Positions 1-9,723 of a DNA stretch of 25,195 nucleotides are shown piece by piece. A model generated the notes under the pieces. The model had not been told where the DNA came from and did no database searches. It saw only the letters and a list, made by a program, of their open reading frames with translations. This DNA is from DATLYF01 sp035575095 (GTDB lineage: Bacteria > Pseudomonadota > Gammaproteobacteria > Competibacterales > Competibacteraceae), in NCBI GenBank assembly GCA_035575095.1, contig DATLYF010000091.1:1-25195 (forward strand), written 5' to 3'. The position numbers and the translations under genes are program-made. How positions within the stretch are numbered: the first letter of the stretch is position 1; each line of letters starts with the position of its first letter.

Positions 1-1
1 C

Positions 2-1360
2 GAGCTGCGCCGTTTCCTGGGGCTGCCGCTCGCCCCGGAGACGGTCTCCGCCGAGGAGTTCGAGAACTTGCTGGCGCGTCAGTACGAGGCTGACAGCAAC
101 GGCGCGGCGCGCATGATGGAGGACCTGGGCGAGGAAATGGATCTGGACCAGATCGCCCAGTCCCTGCCGGAGCCGGAGGATCTGCTGGAGAGTGCCGACG
201 ACGCGCCCATCATTCGGCTCATCAATGCCCTGCTCACCGAGGCGATCAAGGAGAACGCCTCGGACATCCACATCGAGTCGTTCGAGAACCGCTTGCTGGT
301 GCGCTTTCGCGTCGATGGCGTGCTGCGCGAGGCGCTCAGTCCGCCGCGTGCCTTGGGACCGCTGCTGGTGTCGCGGGTCAAGGTCATGGCCCACCTGGAC
401 ATCGCCGAGAAGCGCCTTCCCCAGGACGGGCGCATCTCGTTGCGGGTGGCTGGGCGGCCGGTGGACGTACGCGTCTCCACCATCCCCGCCGGCCACGGCG
501 AGCGCGTGGTGCTGCGTCTGCTGGACAAGCGCGAAGGCAGGCTGGAGATCCGCCAGCTCGGCCTGGCGCCGGAAGCGGAACAGCTGCTGGAGCGGCTGAT
601 CCAGCGCCCGCACGGCATCCTGCTGGTCACCGGCCCCACCGGCTCGGGCAAGACCACCACCCTGTACAGCGCCCTGACCCGGCTCAACGACCGGCGACGC
701 AACATCATGACGGTGGAAGACCCAATCGAGTACTACCTGGACGGCATCAGCCAGACCCAGGTCAACACCAAGGTAGACATGACCTTCGCCCGGGGGCTGC
801 GTGCCATCCTGCGCCAGGACCCGGACGTGGTCATGGTGGGCGAGATCCGTGACCTCGAGACCGCCGAGATCGCGGTGCAGGCCTCGCTCACCGGCCACCT
901 GGTGCTGTCCACCCTGCATACTAACAGCGCCGTGGGCGCCATCACCCGGTTGCGCGACATGGGGGTGGAGCCGTTCCTGCTTTCCTCCTCGCTGATCGGC
1001 GTCATCGCCCAGCGCCTGGTGCGCACCCTGTGCCGGCAGTGCAAGCGCCCGCAGCCGGCCTCGGCCTTCGACTGTCAGGAGCTGGGCATGGCCTACGACC
1101 CGGCCTCTCCCCCGCTGCTCTATCACCCGGTCGGCTGCGAGTACTGCAACCGCAGCGGCTACAAGGGTCGCACCGGCATCTTCGAGATCGTACCCATCAC
1201 CCCCGAGCTGCAAGCCATGATCCACGACGGCAGCGGCGAGCAGGCCCTGGAGCGCCACGCCCGCACCCTCACCCCAAGCATCCGTGACGACGGCCGCCGC
1301 CGCGTGCTGGCCGGCGAGACCAGTCTAGAGGAGGTGGTGCGGGTGACGCGGGAGAGTTGA
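2..1360 (+). CDS. gspE: Type II secretion ATPase GspE (5' partial)
   Basis: Cytoplasmic hexameric ATPase that powers pseudopilus assembly in type II secretion. The frame is open from base 2, so the N-terminus lies outside the window; 452 residues are visible against about 500 for the family. The Walker A GPTGSGKT is encoded at 632-655. The Asp box/Walker B region (DPDVVMVGEIRD) is at 818-853, followed by the His box GHLVLSTLHTN. Two CxxC pairs (CRQC, CEYC) form the zinc-binding C-M domain typical of GspE and PilB. The stretch IKENASDIHIE before the ATPase core is also typical. The stop lies 4 nt before gspF, so the two are surely co-transcribed. A PilB-type ATPase is the alternative, but the short acidic N-terminal linker and the GspF partner favour GspE. 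The TTG at 68 is internal, not the start. Confidence 0.93.
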   Translation, partial: ELRRFLGLPLAPETVSAEEFENLLARQYEADSNGAARMMEDLGEEMDLDQIAQSLPEPEDLLESADDAPIIRLINALLTEAIKENASDIHIESFENRLLVRFRVDGVLREALSPPRALGPLLVSRVKVMAHLDIAEKRLPQDGRISLRVAGRPVDVRVSTIPAGHGERVVLRLLDKREGRLEIRQLGLAPEAEQLLERLIQRPHGILLVTGPTGSGKTTTLYSALTRLNDRRRNIMTVEDPIEYYLDGISQTQVNTKVDMTFARGLRAILRQDPDVVMVGEIRDLETAEIAVQASLTGHLVLSTLHTNSAVGAITRLRDMGVEPFLLSSSLIGVIAQRLVRTLCRQCKRPQPASAFDCQELGMAYDPASPPLLYHPVGCEYCNRSGYKGRTGIFEIVPITPELQAMIHDGSGEQALERHARTLTPSIRDDGRRRVLAGETSLEEVVRVTRES

Positions 1361-1364
1361 CCAT

Positions 1365-2585
1365 ATGCCCGCCTTCCACTACGCCGCCCTGGATGAGCGC
1401 GGCCGCACCCGCAAGGGGCTGCTGGAGGGCGACACCGCCCGTCAGGTACGCCAGCAGCTGCGCGAGCGCGGCCTCACCCCGGTCAGCGTGGAGGAGGTGT
1501 CGGGACGCGCCGCCGCCGGCACGGGCCGGGCGCGCAAGCCGTGGCGAGCACGCCTCAACGCCACCGAGCTGGCCCTGGTCACGCGCCAGCTCGCCACCCT
1601 GGTCGGCTCCGGCCTGCCGGTGGAAGAGGCACTGGGTGCGGTGGCACGGCAGGCGCCCAAGGCACGGGTGGGCAGCCTGCTGCTGGCGGTGCGGGCACGG
1701 GTGCTGGAGGGCCATACCCTGGCCTCGGCGCTGCGCGAGTTCCCGCGCGTGTTCCCCGAGCTGTACCGGGCCACGGTGGATGCCGGCGAGCAATCTGGCC
1801 ACCTGGAGGTGGTGTTCGAGCGCCTCGCCGACTACACCGAGACCCGCCAGCAACTGCGCCAGAAGATCGGTCTGGCGCTGTTCTATCCGGCGCTGCTCAC
1901 CTTCGTGGCGATCGTCATCGTCGCCGGGCTGCTGACCTATGTGGTCCCCCAGGTGGTACAGGTGTTCACCAGTGTCGGCCAGCAGTTGCCGGTCCTCACT
2001 CGCGGCCTCATCGCCCTCAGCGACTTCCTGCGCAACTACGGTCTGTGGCTGCTCGCCGGCAGCGCTGCCGCCCTCACCGCTTTCAGCTTCGGCCTGCGCC
2101 GCATCGGCTTCCGCCGCCGGATGCACCGGCTGCTGCTGCGCCTGCCGCTGGTGGCGCGCCTCATTCGCGGCATCGATGCCGCCCGCTATGCCCGCACTTT
2201 CAGTATCCTCACCGCCAGCGGCGTGCCAGTGCTGGAGGGCCTGCGCATCTCCGCCCAGGTGATCGCCAATCTACCGATGCGCGAGGCGGTCGAACGTACG
2301 GCGCTGCGGGTCAAGGAAGGCGCCAGCCTGAGCGGGGCGCTGGCCGAGAGCGGTCAATTTCCACCCATGACCGTGCAGCTCATCGCCAGCGGCGAGGCCA
2401 GCGGGCGCCTGGAGCAGATGCTGGAGCGCGCTGCCCAGCAACAGGAGCGGGAGAGCGAGACCTTGATCGCCGCTCTGCTCGGCGTGTTCGAGCCGATGCT
2501 GATCCTCACCATGGGTGCCGTGGTGCTGGTCATCGTGCTGGCCATCCTGCTGCCCATCTTCGATCTCAACCAGATGGTGCGCTGA
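1365..2585 (+). CDS. gspF: Type II secretion inner-membrane protein GspF
   Basis: Polytopic platform protein of the type II secretion system; it contacts GspE and couples ATP hydrolysis to pseudopilin extraction. It has 406 residues, the normal length. The N-terminus (MPAFHYAALDERGRTRKG) is the family signature. Two T2SSF repeats are visible, roughly residues 68-195 and 270-395, each with a glycine-containing signature (AGEQSGHLE; ASGEASGRLE). Hydrophobic segments lie near residues 168-195, 225-243 and 372-396, giving three membrane spans. The C-terminus (IFDLNQMV) is typical of GspF. The ATG lies 4 nt after gspE. The usual next genes, gspG to gspK, are absent: after 37 nt there is the end of a convergent gene. 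Confidence 0.93.
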   Translation: MPAFHYAALDERGRTRKGLLEGDTARQVRQQLRERGLTPVSVEEVSGRAAAGTGRARKPWRARLNATELALVTRQLATLVGSGLPVEEALGAVARQAPKARVGSLLLAVRARVLEGHTLASALREFPRVFPELYRATVDAGEQSGHLEVVFERLADYTETRQQLRQKIGLALFYPALLTFVAIVIVAGLLTYVVPQVVQVFTSVGQQLPVLTRGLIALSDFLRNYGLWLLAGSAAALTAFSFGLRRIGFRRRMHRLLLRLPLVARLIRGIDAARYARTFSILTASGVPVLEGLRISAQVIANLPMREAVERTALRVKEGASLSGALAESGQFPPMTVQLIASGEASGRLEQMLERAAQQQERESETLIAALLGVFEPMLILTMGAVVLVIVLAILLPIFDLNQMVR

Positions 2586-2622
2586 AACAGATGCGCGCCG
2601 CTGCCCTACCAGCACGCGGCGT

Positions 2623-3093
2623 TTACAATTCCCGCGCCATCACCAGCGCGTCCTCGCGGCCGTGGACAGCGGGGTAGTAACCGCGGCGCAGCCCCACCTC
2701 ACAGAAGCCGGCGCTGCGGTACAGGTGCACGGCCACACCGTTGGAGGGACGCACCTCCAGGAACACGGTACGCGCCCCGCCCTGACGCGCCTGCTCCATG
2801 AGGTGTTCGAGAATACGCCGCCCCAGTCCTTGCCCCTGGTACTCTGGCGCTACGCACAGGTTGAGCACGTGGGCCTCGCCCACGGCGATGGAGAGGATGC
2901 CGTAGCCGAGGATGGCCCTGCCTCGTTCCAGCACCCGGCAGCGGTAGCCGACGCGGATGCAGTCGCTGATCACTGCCTCGCTCCAGGGGAAGGGATAGGC
3001 GCGGCGCTCGATGGCCATCACCGCCGGCAGGTCGGTGTAGCGCATGGCGCGGAAGCTGTCCGGGGCATTACGGCGGGAGGCGACGGCGCTCAT
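2623..3093 (-). CDS. rimI: Ribosomal protein S18-alanine N-acetyltransferase RimI
   Basis: GNAT-family enzyme that acetylates the N-terminal alanine of ribosomal protein S18 using acetyl-CoA. It is 156 residues, near the usual length of about 150. The acetyl-CoA loop is QGQGLG, residues 86-91, within VLNLCVAPEYQGQGLG. The RimI-specific strand FLEVRPSN and the helix start HLYRSAGF follow. The C-terminal signature (RRGYYP, then GREDALVM) is characteristic and separates it from generic GNAT proteins. The ATG overlaps the stop of the uracil-DNA glycosylase gene as ATGA (3090-3093), so translation is coupled. The gene converges on gspF with a 37-nt gap. Confidence 0.92.
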   Translation of the reverse strand: MSAVASRRNAPDSFRAMRYTDLPAVMAIERRAYPFPWSEAVISDCIRVGYRCRVLERGRAILGYGILSIAVGEAHVLNLCVAPEYQGQGLGRRILEHLMEQARQGGARTVFLEVRPSNGVAVHLYRSAGFCEVGLRRGYYPAVHGREDALVMAREL

Positions 3094-3833
3094 GAGGGCT
3101 GCCGCTCCCGCCAGGTGTGCCAGGCCAGTTGCAGATCCTCCCAGGCCTTGCCCTTGTCGCGCGGATTGCGCAGCAAATAGGCGGGATGATAGGTCACCAC
3201 CAGCGGGATGTCGTGGTCGGGCAGCCGGTGCACCCGTCCCCGTAGCCGTCCCACCGGCACCTCGGTACGCAGCAGGCGCTGGGCGGCGATGCGGCCCACG
3301 GCGAGGATCAGGCGCGGCTGCACCAGGGCGATCTGTCGTGCCAGGAACGGCCAGCAGGCCTCCACCTCTTCGGGCAGCGGATCGCGGTTGTTGGGCGGGC
3401 GGCTCTTGAGGATGTTGGCGATGAACACCTGGCGACGCTCCAGGCCGAGCGCCTTGAGCATGGCGTCGAGCAGCTTGCCAGCGCGGCCGACGAAGGGCTC
3501 GCCCTGGCGATCCTCTTCGGCCCCCGGGGCCTCGCCGATGATCATCAGCGCAGCCTCGGTATCGCCCACGCCGAACACCGGCCGGGTGCGGCTGCGGTGC
3601 AGCGGGCAGGCGGTGCAGGCGGCCACAGCGGCGCGCAACTGTTGCCAGTCCATGCGGGCAATGGCGGCATTGCGCTCGTCGCCGGCCGACGCCGTGGGCA
3701 GCACGGCCTCGCCGGCCGGGGGTGCAGGTGCAACAGGAGTGGGCGCATCGGCCATCCCTGGCAACGGGTGGCGCGGCGCCCACAGGGTGATGCCCATGGC
3801 TTGCAGATAACGGCGGCGGCGCTCGTCGAGCAT
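3090..3833 (-). CDS. Family-4 uracil-DNA glycosylase
   Basis: Excises uracil from DNA to start base-excision repair. Predicted 247 residues from the ATG at 3833. Motif A is GEAPGAEED (residues 100-108) and motif B is HPAYLLRN (216-223), both diagnostic of the type-4/5 group. Three of the expected iron-sulfur cysteines are visible: Cys73, Cys76 and Cys160. The fourth position, usually KCRPPNNR in thermophilic type-4 enzymes, reads KSRPPNNR here, so it is Ser144; this may alter or abolish the cluster. An Ala/Pro-rich linker (about 27-52) joins a short N-terminal helix to the catalytic domain. An in-frame ATG at 3899 would add 22 residues, but it reads through a hairpin repeat and overlaps the leuA stop. 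The 3833 ATG has a GGGGGTGA motif at good spacing. Co-translated with rimI. Confidence 0.88.
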   Translation of the reverse strand: MLDERRRRYLQAMGITLWAPRHPLPGMADAPTPVAPAPPAGEAVLPTASAGDERNAAIARMDWQQLRAAVAACTACPLHRSRTRPVFGVGDTEAALMIIGEAPGAEEDRQGEPFVGRAGKLLDAMLKALGLERRQVFIANILKSRPPNNRDPLPEEVEACWPFLARQIALVQPRLILAVGRIAAQRLLRTEVPVGRLRGRVHRLPDHDIPLVVTYHPAYLLRNPRDKGKAWEDLQLAWHTWRERQPS

Positions 3834-3857
3834 GGCTTTCACCCCCAGCCTGACCCT

Positions 3858-3880
3858 CCCTCTCCCGGCAAGGGAGAGGG
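3858..3880. repeat. GC hairpin repeat (REP-like) between leuA and the UDG gene
   Basis: A perfect 9-bp inverted repeat (ccctctccc / gggagaggg) around a 5-nt loop. It lies just after the leuA stop on the minus strand, with no T-tract, so it is not a textbook intrinsic terminator. It resembles the dispersed CCCTCTCCC...GGGAGAGGG palindromes seen between genes in many proteobacterial genomes. A related hairpin, also followed on the plus strand by GTATG, lies after the pyruvate carboxylase gene (22843-22868). Confidence 0.75.
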
Positions 3881-3891
3881 TATGGTCTTCA

Positions 3892-5442
<1,551 letters not shown>

Positions 5443-5515
5443 GCTGGCTGCTCTCCGCTGCGGCGCCGGCGCCCACCACCCGCGCGGCGGGCCGGCGCGC
5501 GTCTCTAATAGTAGA

Positions 5516-6316
5516 TCAAGCGTTTGGCGGCGACGCATCGTCCCGCCCCTGCTGACGGCGCTTCAGGCGTTGGCGCTGGCGGAACAGCCACAGCGCCGGG
5601 CCGGACAGTCCATAGAGCAGGAACACCGTAAACAGCATGCGTGGCGGGTTGATGGACAGCAGCACGAAGGCCAGCACCACCGCCAGCGGCACGGCGAAGG
5701 GCACGCGGCCCTTGAGATCGATCTGCTTGAAGCTGTAGTAGAGGAAATTGCTCACCATCAGCAGCCCGGCGCCGATGGTGACGACGAAGGCCAGCCACAG
5801 CCACTGCTTGCCCAGCACTTCGAGATCGTTGCCGACCCACACCAGGCCGACCATGATGGCCGCCGCCGAGGGGCTGGGCAGGCCGATGAAATAGCGCTTG
5901 TCCACCGAGCCCAGCTGTACGTTGAAGCGTGCCAGGCGCAGCGCAGCGCCGGCAGTGTAGATGAAGGCGGCGAGCCAGCCCAGCTTGGCCGGCGCCCAGC
6001 CCAGGGTGGCCATGTGACGCAGCGCCCACTCGTACATGATCAGCGCCGGCGCCAGGCCGAAGGAGACCATGTCGGCCAGGCTGTCGTACTCGGCGCCGAA
6101 GGCACTGGAGGTGTTGGTCAGGCGCGCTACCCGTCCATCCAGGCCGTCCATCACCATAGCGATGAACACGGCGATGGCGGCGGATTCGAAGTGACCGTGG
6201 ATGGCGGCGACGATGGCGTAGAAGCCGGAGAACAGGGCCGCCGTGGTGAACAGATTGGGGAGGAGGTAGATGCCTCTGGGGCGCTTCGGCTGTTCGTCTT
6301 CGATCACTGCACTCAC
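5516..6316 (-). CDS. pssA: CDP-diacylglycerol-serine O-phosphatidyltransferase
   Basis: Integral membrane enzyme that makes phosphatidylserine, the precursor of phosphatidylethanolamine. The CDP-alcohol phosphatidyltransferase signature DGx2ARx8Gx3Dx3D is fully present (starting DGRVAR, ending SLAD), which marks the subclass-II, multi-spanning type rather than the E. coli peripheral enzyme. The N-terminus RGIYLLPNLFTT is typical of that group. Several hydrophobic spans follow, and the C-terminus is basic (RQRQRLKRRQQ). I chose the GTG at 6316 (266 residues) because the family usually has only 15-30 residues before RGIYLLPN. An ATG at 6400 would add 28 residues of unrelated composition and start 7 nt after ilvC; neither start has a strong ribosome-binding site. 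It sits between ilvC and leuA. Confidence 0.9.
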   Translation of the reverse strand: MSAVIEDEQPKRPRGIYLLPNLFTTAALFSGFYAIVAAIHGHFESAAIAVFIAMVMDGLDGRVARLTNTSSAFGAEYDSLADMVSFGLAPALIMYEWALRHMATLGWAPAKLGWLAAFIYTAGAALRLARFNVQLGSVDKRYFIGLPSPSAAAIMVGLVWVGNDLEVLGKQWLWLAFVVTIGAGLLMVSNFLYYSFKQIDLKGRVPFAVPLAVVLAFVLLSINPPRMLFTVFLLYGLSGPALWLFRQRQRLKRRQQGRDDASPPNA

Positions 6317-6407
6317 CTTGTGCGGCGCGTCTTGCGGCAGCGGAAACGGCGCGGGCGGGACGCGATGAAGACGCTCCCCATCGCTGCCCCGCCCGTGCAT
6401 GGCCGGA

Positions 6408-7421
6408 TCAGTTCTTGCTGGTATCCACCAGGCGATGGGCCTTGATCCAGGGCATCATGGCGCGCAGTTTCTCGCCGACCACTTCGATCTGGTGCTCCGC
6501 GGTCAGGCGGCGACGGGAGGTGAGCGTCGGCGCACCGGCCTTGTTCTCCAGAATGAAGCTCTTGGCATAGTCGCCGGTCTGGATGTCACGCAGCACCCGC
6601 TTCATCTCCTGCTTGGTCTGCTCGGTGATGATGCGCGGCCCGGTGACGTACTCGCCGTACTCGGCATTGTTGGAGATGGAGTAGTTCATATTGCCGATGC
6701 CACCCTCGTAGATGAGGTCGACGATCAGCTTGAGTTCGTGCAGGCACTCGAAATAGGCCATCTCCGGGGCATAGCCGGCCTCCACCAGAGTCTCGAAACC
6801 GGCCTTGATGAGCTCCACGGTACCGCCGCACAGCACCACCTGCTCGCCGAACAGGTCAGTCTCGGTCTCCTCGCGGAAGCTGGTCTCGATGACGCCGGCC
6901 TTGCCACCGCCGTTGGCCACGGCGTAGGACAGGGCGATGTCGCGGGCCATACCGGACTTGTCCTGGTAGACGGCGATCAGATGCGGCACGCCGCCGCCTT
7001 GCTTGTAGGTGGAGCGCACGGTGTGGCCGGGCGCCTTGGGCGCCACCATGATGACGTCGAGATCGGCGCGCGGCACCACCTGGCCATAGTGGATGTTGAA
7101 GCCGTGAGCGAAGGCCAGCACCGCGCCCTGGCGGATGTTGGGCTCGACCTGGGTCTTGTAGAGCTCGGCGATACCCTCGTCGGGTAGCAGGATCATGACC
7201 ACGTCGGCTTCCCGGACCGCCTCGGGCACCTCCTTGACGACCAGGCCGGCGTTGACCGCCTTGTTCCAGGAGCCGCCCTTGCGCAGGCCTACGATCACGT
7301 TCACGCCGGACTCGTTGAGGTTGTTGGCATGGGCGTGCCCTTGGGAACCGTAACCGATGATGGCCACGGTCTTGCCCTGGATGAGGGAGAGATCGGCGTC
7401 TTTGTCGTAATAGATGTTCAC
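6408..7421 (-). CDS. ilvC: Ketol-acid reductoisomerase (class I)
   Basis: NADPH- and Mg-dependent isomerisation and reduction of acetolactate or acetohydroxybutyrate in valine and isoleucine synthesis. It has 337 residues, the short class-I form. The Rossmann motif GYGSQG is at residues 23-28, and the cofactor-phosphate loop is GLRKGGS (45-51). The expected metal ligands are all visible: Asp189, Glu193, Glu225 and Glu229. The start is GTG at 7421, with AGGA about 9 nt upstream. It follows ilvH after 48 nt. Confidence 0.97.
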   Translation of the reverse strand: MNIYYDKDADLSLIQGKTVAIIGYGSQGHAHANNLNESGVNVIVGLRKGGSWNKAVNAGLVVKEVPEAVREADVVMILLPDEGIAELYKTQVEPNIRQGAVLAFAHGFNIHYGQVVPRADLDVIMVAPKAPGHTVRSTYKQGGGVPHLIAVYQDKSGMARDIALSYAVANGGGKAGVIETSFREETETDLFGEQVVLCGGTVELIKAGFETLVEAGYAPEMAYFECLHELKLIVDLIYEGGIGNMNYSISNNAEYGEYVTGPRIITEQTKQEMKRVLRDIQTGDYAKSFILENKAGAPTLTSRRRLTAEHQIEVVGEKLRAMMPWIKAHRLVDTSKN

Positions 7422-7469
7422 TGGAAAATTCCTGTCACTTGAATGTCCGGCCCCCGCGACGGGAGCGTG

Positions 7470-7964
7470 TCAGACCCGCAGCGCCTTCTGCCCCCGGGCG
7501 ATGCCGGTGGCACCGGTGCGTACCACTTCCAGCAGATTGTCGGCTGCCACGGCCTGGATGAAGCCGTCCAGCTTCTGCCCGGTGCCGGTGACCTCGATGG
7601 TGAAAGTGGCTTCGGTCACATCGATGATCCGGCCCCGGAAGATCTCCGTCAGACGCTGGATCTCAGCGCGCTGCTCGTGACCACTGGCCTTGACCTTGAG
7701 CAGCATCAGTTCCCGCTCGATGTGGGCGCCCTCGGTAAGATCGACCAGCTTGACCACATCGATCAGCTTGTTGAGCTGCTTGATGATCTGCTCGATCACC
7801 GCATCGTTGCCGAAGGTGACCAGCGTCATGCGGGATAGAGAGGGGTCCTCGGTGGGCGCCACCGACAAGCTCTCGATGTTGTAGCCGCGAGCCGAGAACA
7901 GACCGGCCACGCGCGACAGGGCGCCCGCTTCGTTTTCCATCAGGATAGAGATGATATGGCGCAT
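7470..7964 (-). CDS. ilvH: Acetolactate synthase small (regulatory) subunit
   Basis: Regulatory subunit that activates the large subunit and confers valine feedback sensitivity. It has 164 residues, the usual size. The N-terminal ACT domain (ENEAGALSRVAGLFSARGYN, residues 11-30) contains the valine-binding loop, and the ALS_ss C-terminal domain follows. The ATG begins 4 nt after the ilvI stop, which indicates tight translational coupling and one operon. Confidence 0.96.
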   Translation of the reverse strand: MRHIISILMENEAGALSRVAGLFSARGYNIESLSVAPTEDPSLSRMTLVTFGNDAVIEQIIKQLNKLIDVVKLVDLTEGAHIERELMLLKVKASGHEQRAEIQRLTEIFRGRIIDVTEATFTIEVTGTGQKLDGFIQAVAADNLLEVVRTGATGIARGQKALRV

Positions 7965-7968
7965 CGTT

Positions 7969-9711
7969 CTAGACCAGGACCATGCCTTCTTCGTGTTTGG
8001 ATTCCATCTTGTCGCGACCGGCGAGAATCATCTCGTTGTGGGCACCGCCGGAGGGAATCATGGGATAGACGTTTTCCTCCGGATCCACCATGAAGTCCAG
8101 GAACACGGTGCGGTCCTTCATGGCGAAGGCCTCGCGCAGCGCCGACTCCACATCGTGCGGCTTCTCGATCTTCATGCCGACATGGCCATAGGCCTCGGCC
8201 AGCTTGACGAAATCGGGCAAGGCCTCCATGTAGGACATGGCATAGCGCTTCTGATAGAAGAACTCCTGCCACTGCCGCACCATCCCCAGATACCGGTTGT
8301 TGAGGTTCACGATCTTCACCGGGGTGTAGTACTGCTTCATGGTGGATAGCTCCTGCAACATCATCTGGATGCTACCCTCGCCGGTAACGCAGGCCACGTC
8401 CTGGTCGGGGAAAGCCAGCTTGGCCCCCATGGCGGCCGGCAGGCCGAAGCCCATGGTGCCGAGGCCGCCGGAGTTGAGCCACTGCCGTGGCCGGTCGAAC
8501 TTGTAGTACTGGGCCGCCCACATCTGGTGCTGGCCGACGTCGGAGGTGACGATGGCCCGCCCCTCGGTGACCTCGTACAGCTTCTCGATGACGAACTGCG
8601 GCTTGATGATGGTGTCGCTGTGCTGGTAGCGCAGCGATTCCATGGCGCGCCACTCGTCGATCTGCCGCCACCACGCCGCCAGCGCCTCGGCATCCGGCTT
8701 GAGCCCGCTCTCCTTGATCTGCTCGATCATCACCCTGAGCACGTTGGGCACCGAGCCGACGATGGGAATGTCCACCTTGACGTTCTTGGAGATAGACGAG
8801 GGATCGATGTCGATGTGGATGATCTTGGCGTAGGGGCAGAACTTGTCCAGTTTGCCGGTGACGCGGTCGTCGAAACGAGCGCCGATGGCCACCAGCACGT
8901 CGCAGTGGTGCATGGCCATGTTGGCCTCGTAAGTGCCATGCATGCCGAGCATGCCGAGGAACTGCGGATCGGTGGCGGGATAGGCGCCCAGGCCCATCAA
9001 GGTGTTGGTGATGGGATAGCCCAGCATGCGGGTCATCTCGACCAGCTCCTTGGAGCCGTCGGAGAGGATCACACCGCCGCCGGTGTAGATCATCGGCCGC
9101 TTGGCCGCCAGCATCAGCTCCACCGCCTTGCGGATCTGGCCGGTGTGGCCCTTCACCGTAGGATTGTAGGAGCGCATCTTGATCTTCTTCGGATAGCTGA
9201 ACTCGGCCTTGGCTACGGTGATGTCCTTGGGCACGTCCACCAGCACCGGACCAGGACGGCCGGTGGTGGCGATGTAAAAAGCCTTCTTGATGGTCAGCGC
9301 CAGGTCGTTGATGTCCTTGACCAGGAAGTTGTGCTTGACGCAGGGCCGGGTAATGCCGACCGAATCCACCTCCTGGAAGGCATCGTTGCCGATCAGGGCG
9401 GTGGGCACCTGGCCGGACAGGACCACCAAGGGAATAGAGTCCATGTAGGCGGTGGCGATGCCGGTGACGGCATTGGTCAGTCCCGGACCGGAGGTCACCA
9501 GCACCACGCCCGGCTTGCCCGAGGCGCGGGCGTAGCCGTCGGCGGCATGGGCCGCCGCCTGCTCGTGGCGGACCAGTACGTGCTTGATGTCGTCCTGCTG
9601 GTGTAACGCGTCGTAAATGTGCAGTACAGCGCCACCGGGATAGCCGAATACGTACTCGACACCCTCCTCCTTGAGGCAGCGGACAATGATGTCGGCACCG
9701 GTGAGTTCCAC
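7969..9711 (-). CDS. ilvI: Acetolactate synthase large (catalytic) subunit
   Basis: Thiamine-diphosphate and FAD enzyme that condenses pyruvate to acetolactate, or with 2-oxobutyrate to acetohydroxybutyrate. It has 580 residues, matching IlvI/IlvB types. The catalytic glutamate lies in RHEQAAAHAADGYAR (Glu50). The Mg-ThDP motif reads TGEGS with NLNN downstream; the usual GDG aspartate is Glu445 here, and the codon is clearly GAG. I recall the same variant in some other gammaproteobacterial IlvI proteins. The start is GTG at 9711, preceded by TAAGGAGA at good spacing, a strong ribosome-binding site. First gene of the operon, with a candidate attenuator about 80 nt upstream. Confidence 0.96.
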   Translation of the reverse strand: MELTGADIIVRCLKEEGVEYVFGYPGGAVLHIYDALHQQDDIKHVLVRHEQAAAHAADGYARASGKPGVVLVTSGPGLTNAVTGIATAYMDSIPLVVLSGQVPTALIGNDAFQEVDSVGITRPCVKHNFLVKDINDLALTIKKAFYIATTGRPGPVLVDVPKDITVAKAEFSYPKKIKMRSYNPTVKGHTGQIRKAVELMLAAKRPMIYTGGGVILSDGSKELVEMTRMLGYPITNTLMGLGAYPATDPQFLGMLGMHGTYEANMAMHHCDVLVAIGARFDDRVTGKLDKFCPYAKIIHIDIDPSSISKNVKVDIPIVGSVPNVLRVMIEQIKESGLKPDAEALAAWWRQIDEWRAMESLRYQHSDTIIKPQFVIEKLYEVTEGRAIVTSDVGQHQMWAAQYYKFDRPRQWLNSGGLGTMGFGLPAAMGAKLAFPDQDVACVTGEGSIQMMLQELSTMKQYYTPVKIVNLNNRYLGMVRQWQEFFYQKRYAMSYMEALPDFVKLAEAYGHVGMKIEKPHDVESALREAFAMKDRTVFLDFMVDPEENVYPMIPSGGAHNEMILAGRDKMESKHEEGMVLV

Positions 9712-9723
9712 TGGACTGTCTCC

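Noticed and set aside
2596..2621. cgccgc...gcggcg inverted repeat between gspF and rimI as a bidirectional terminator
   Set aside because: Only 6 bp with a 14-nt loop and a TTT; too weak in DNA of this composition.
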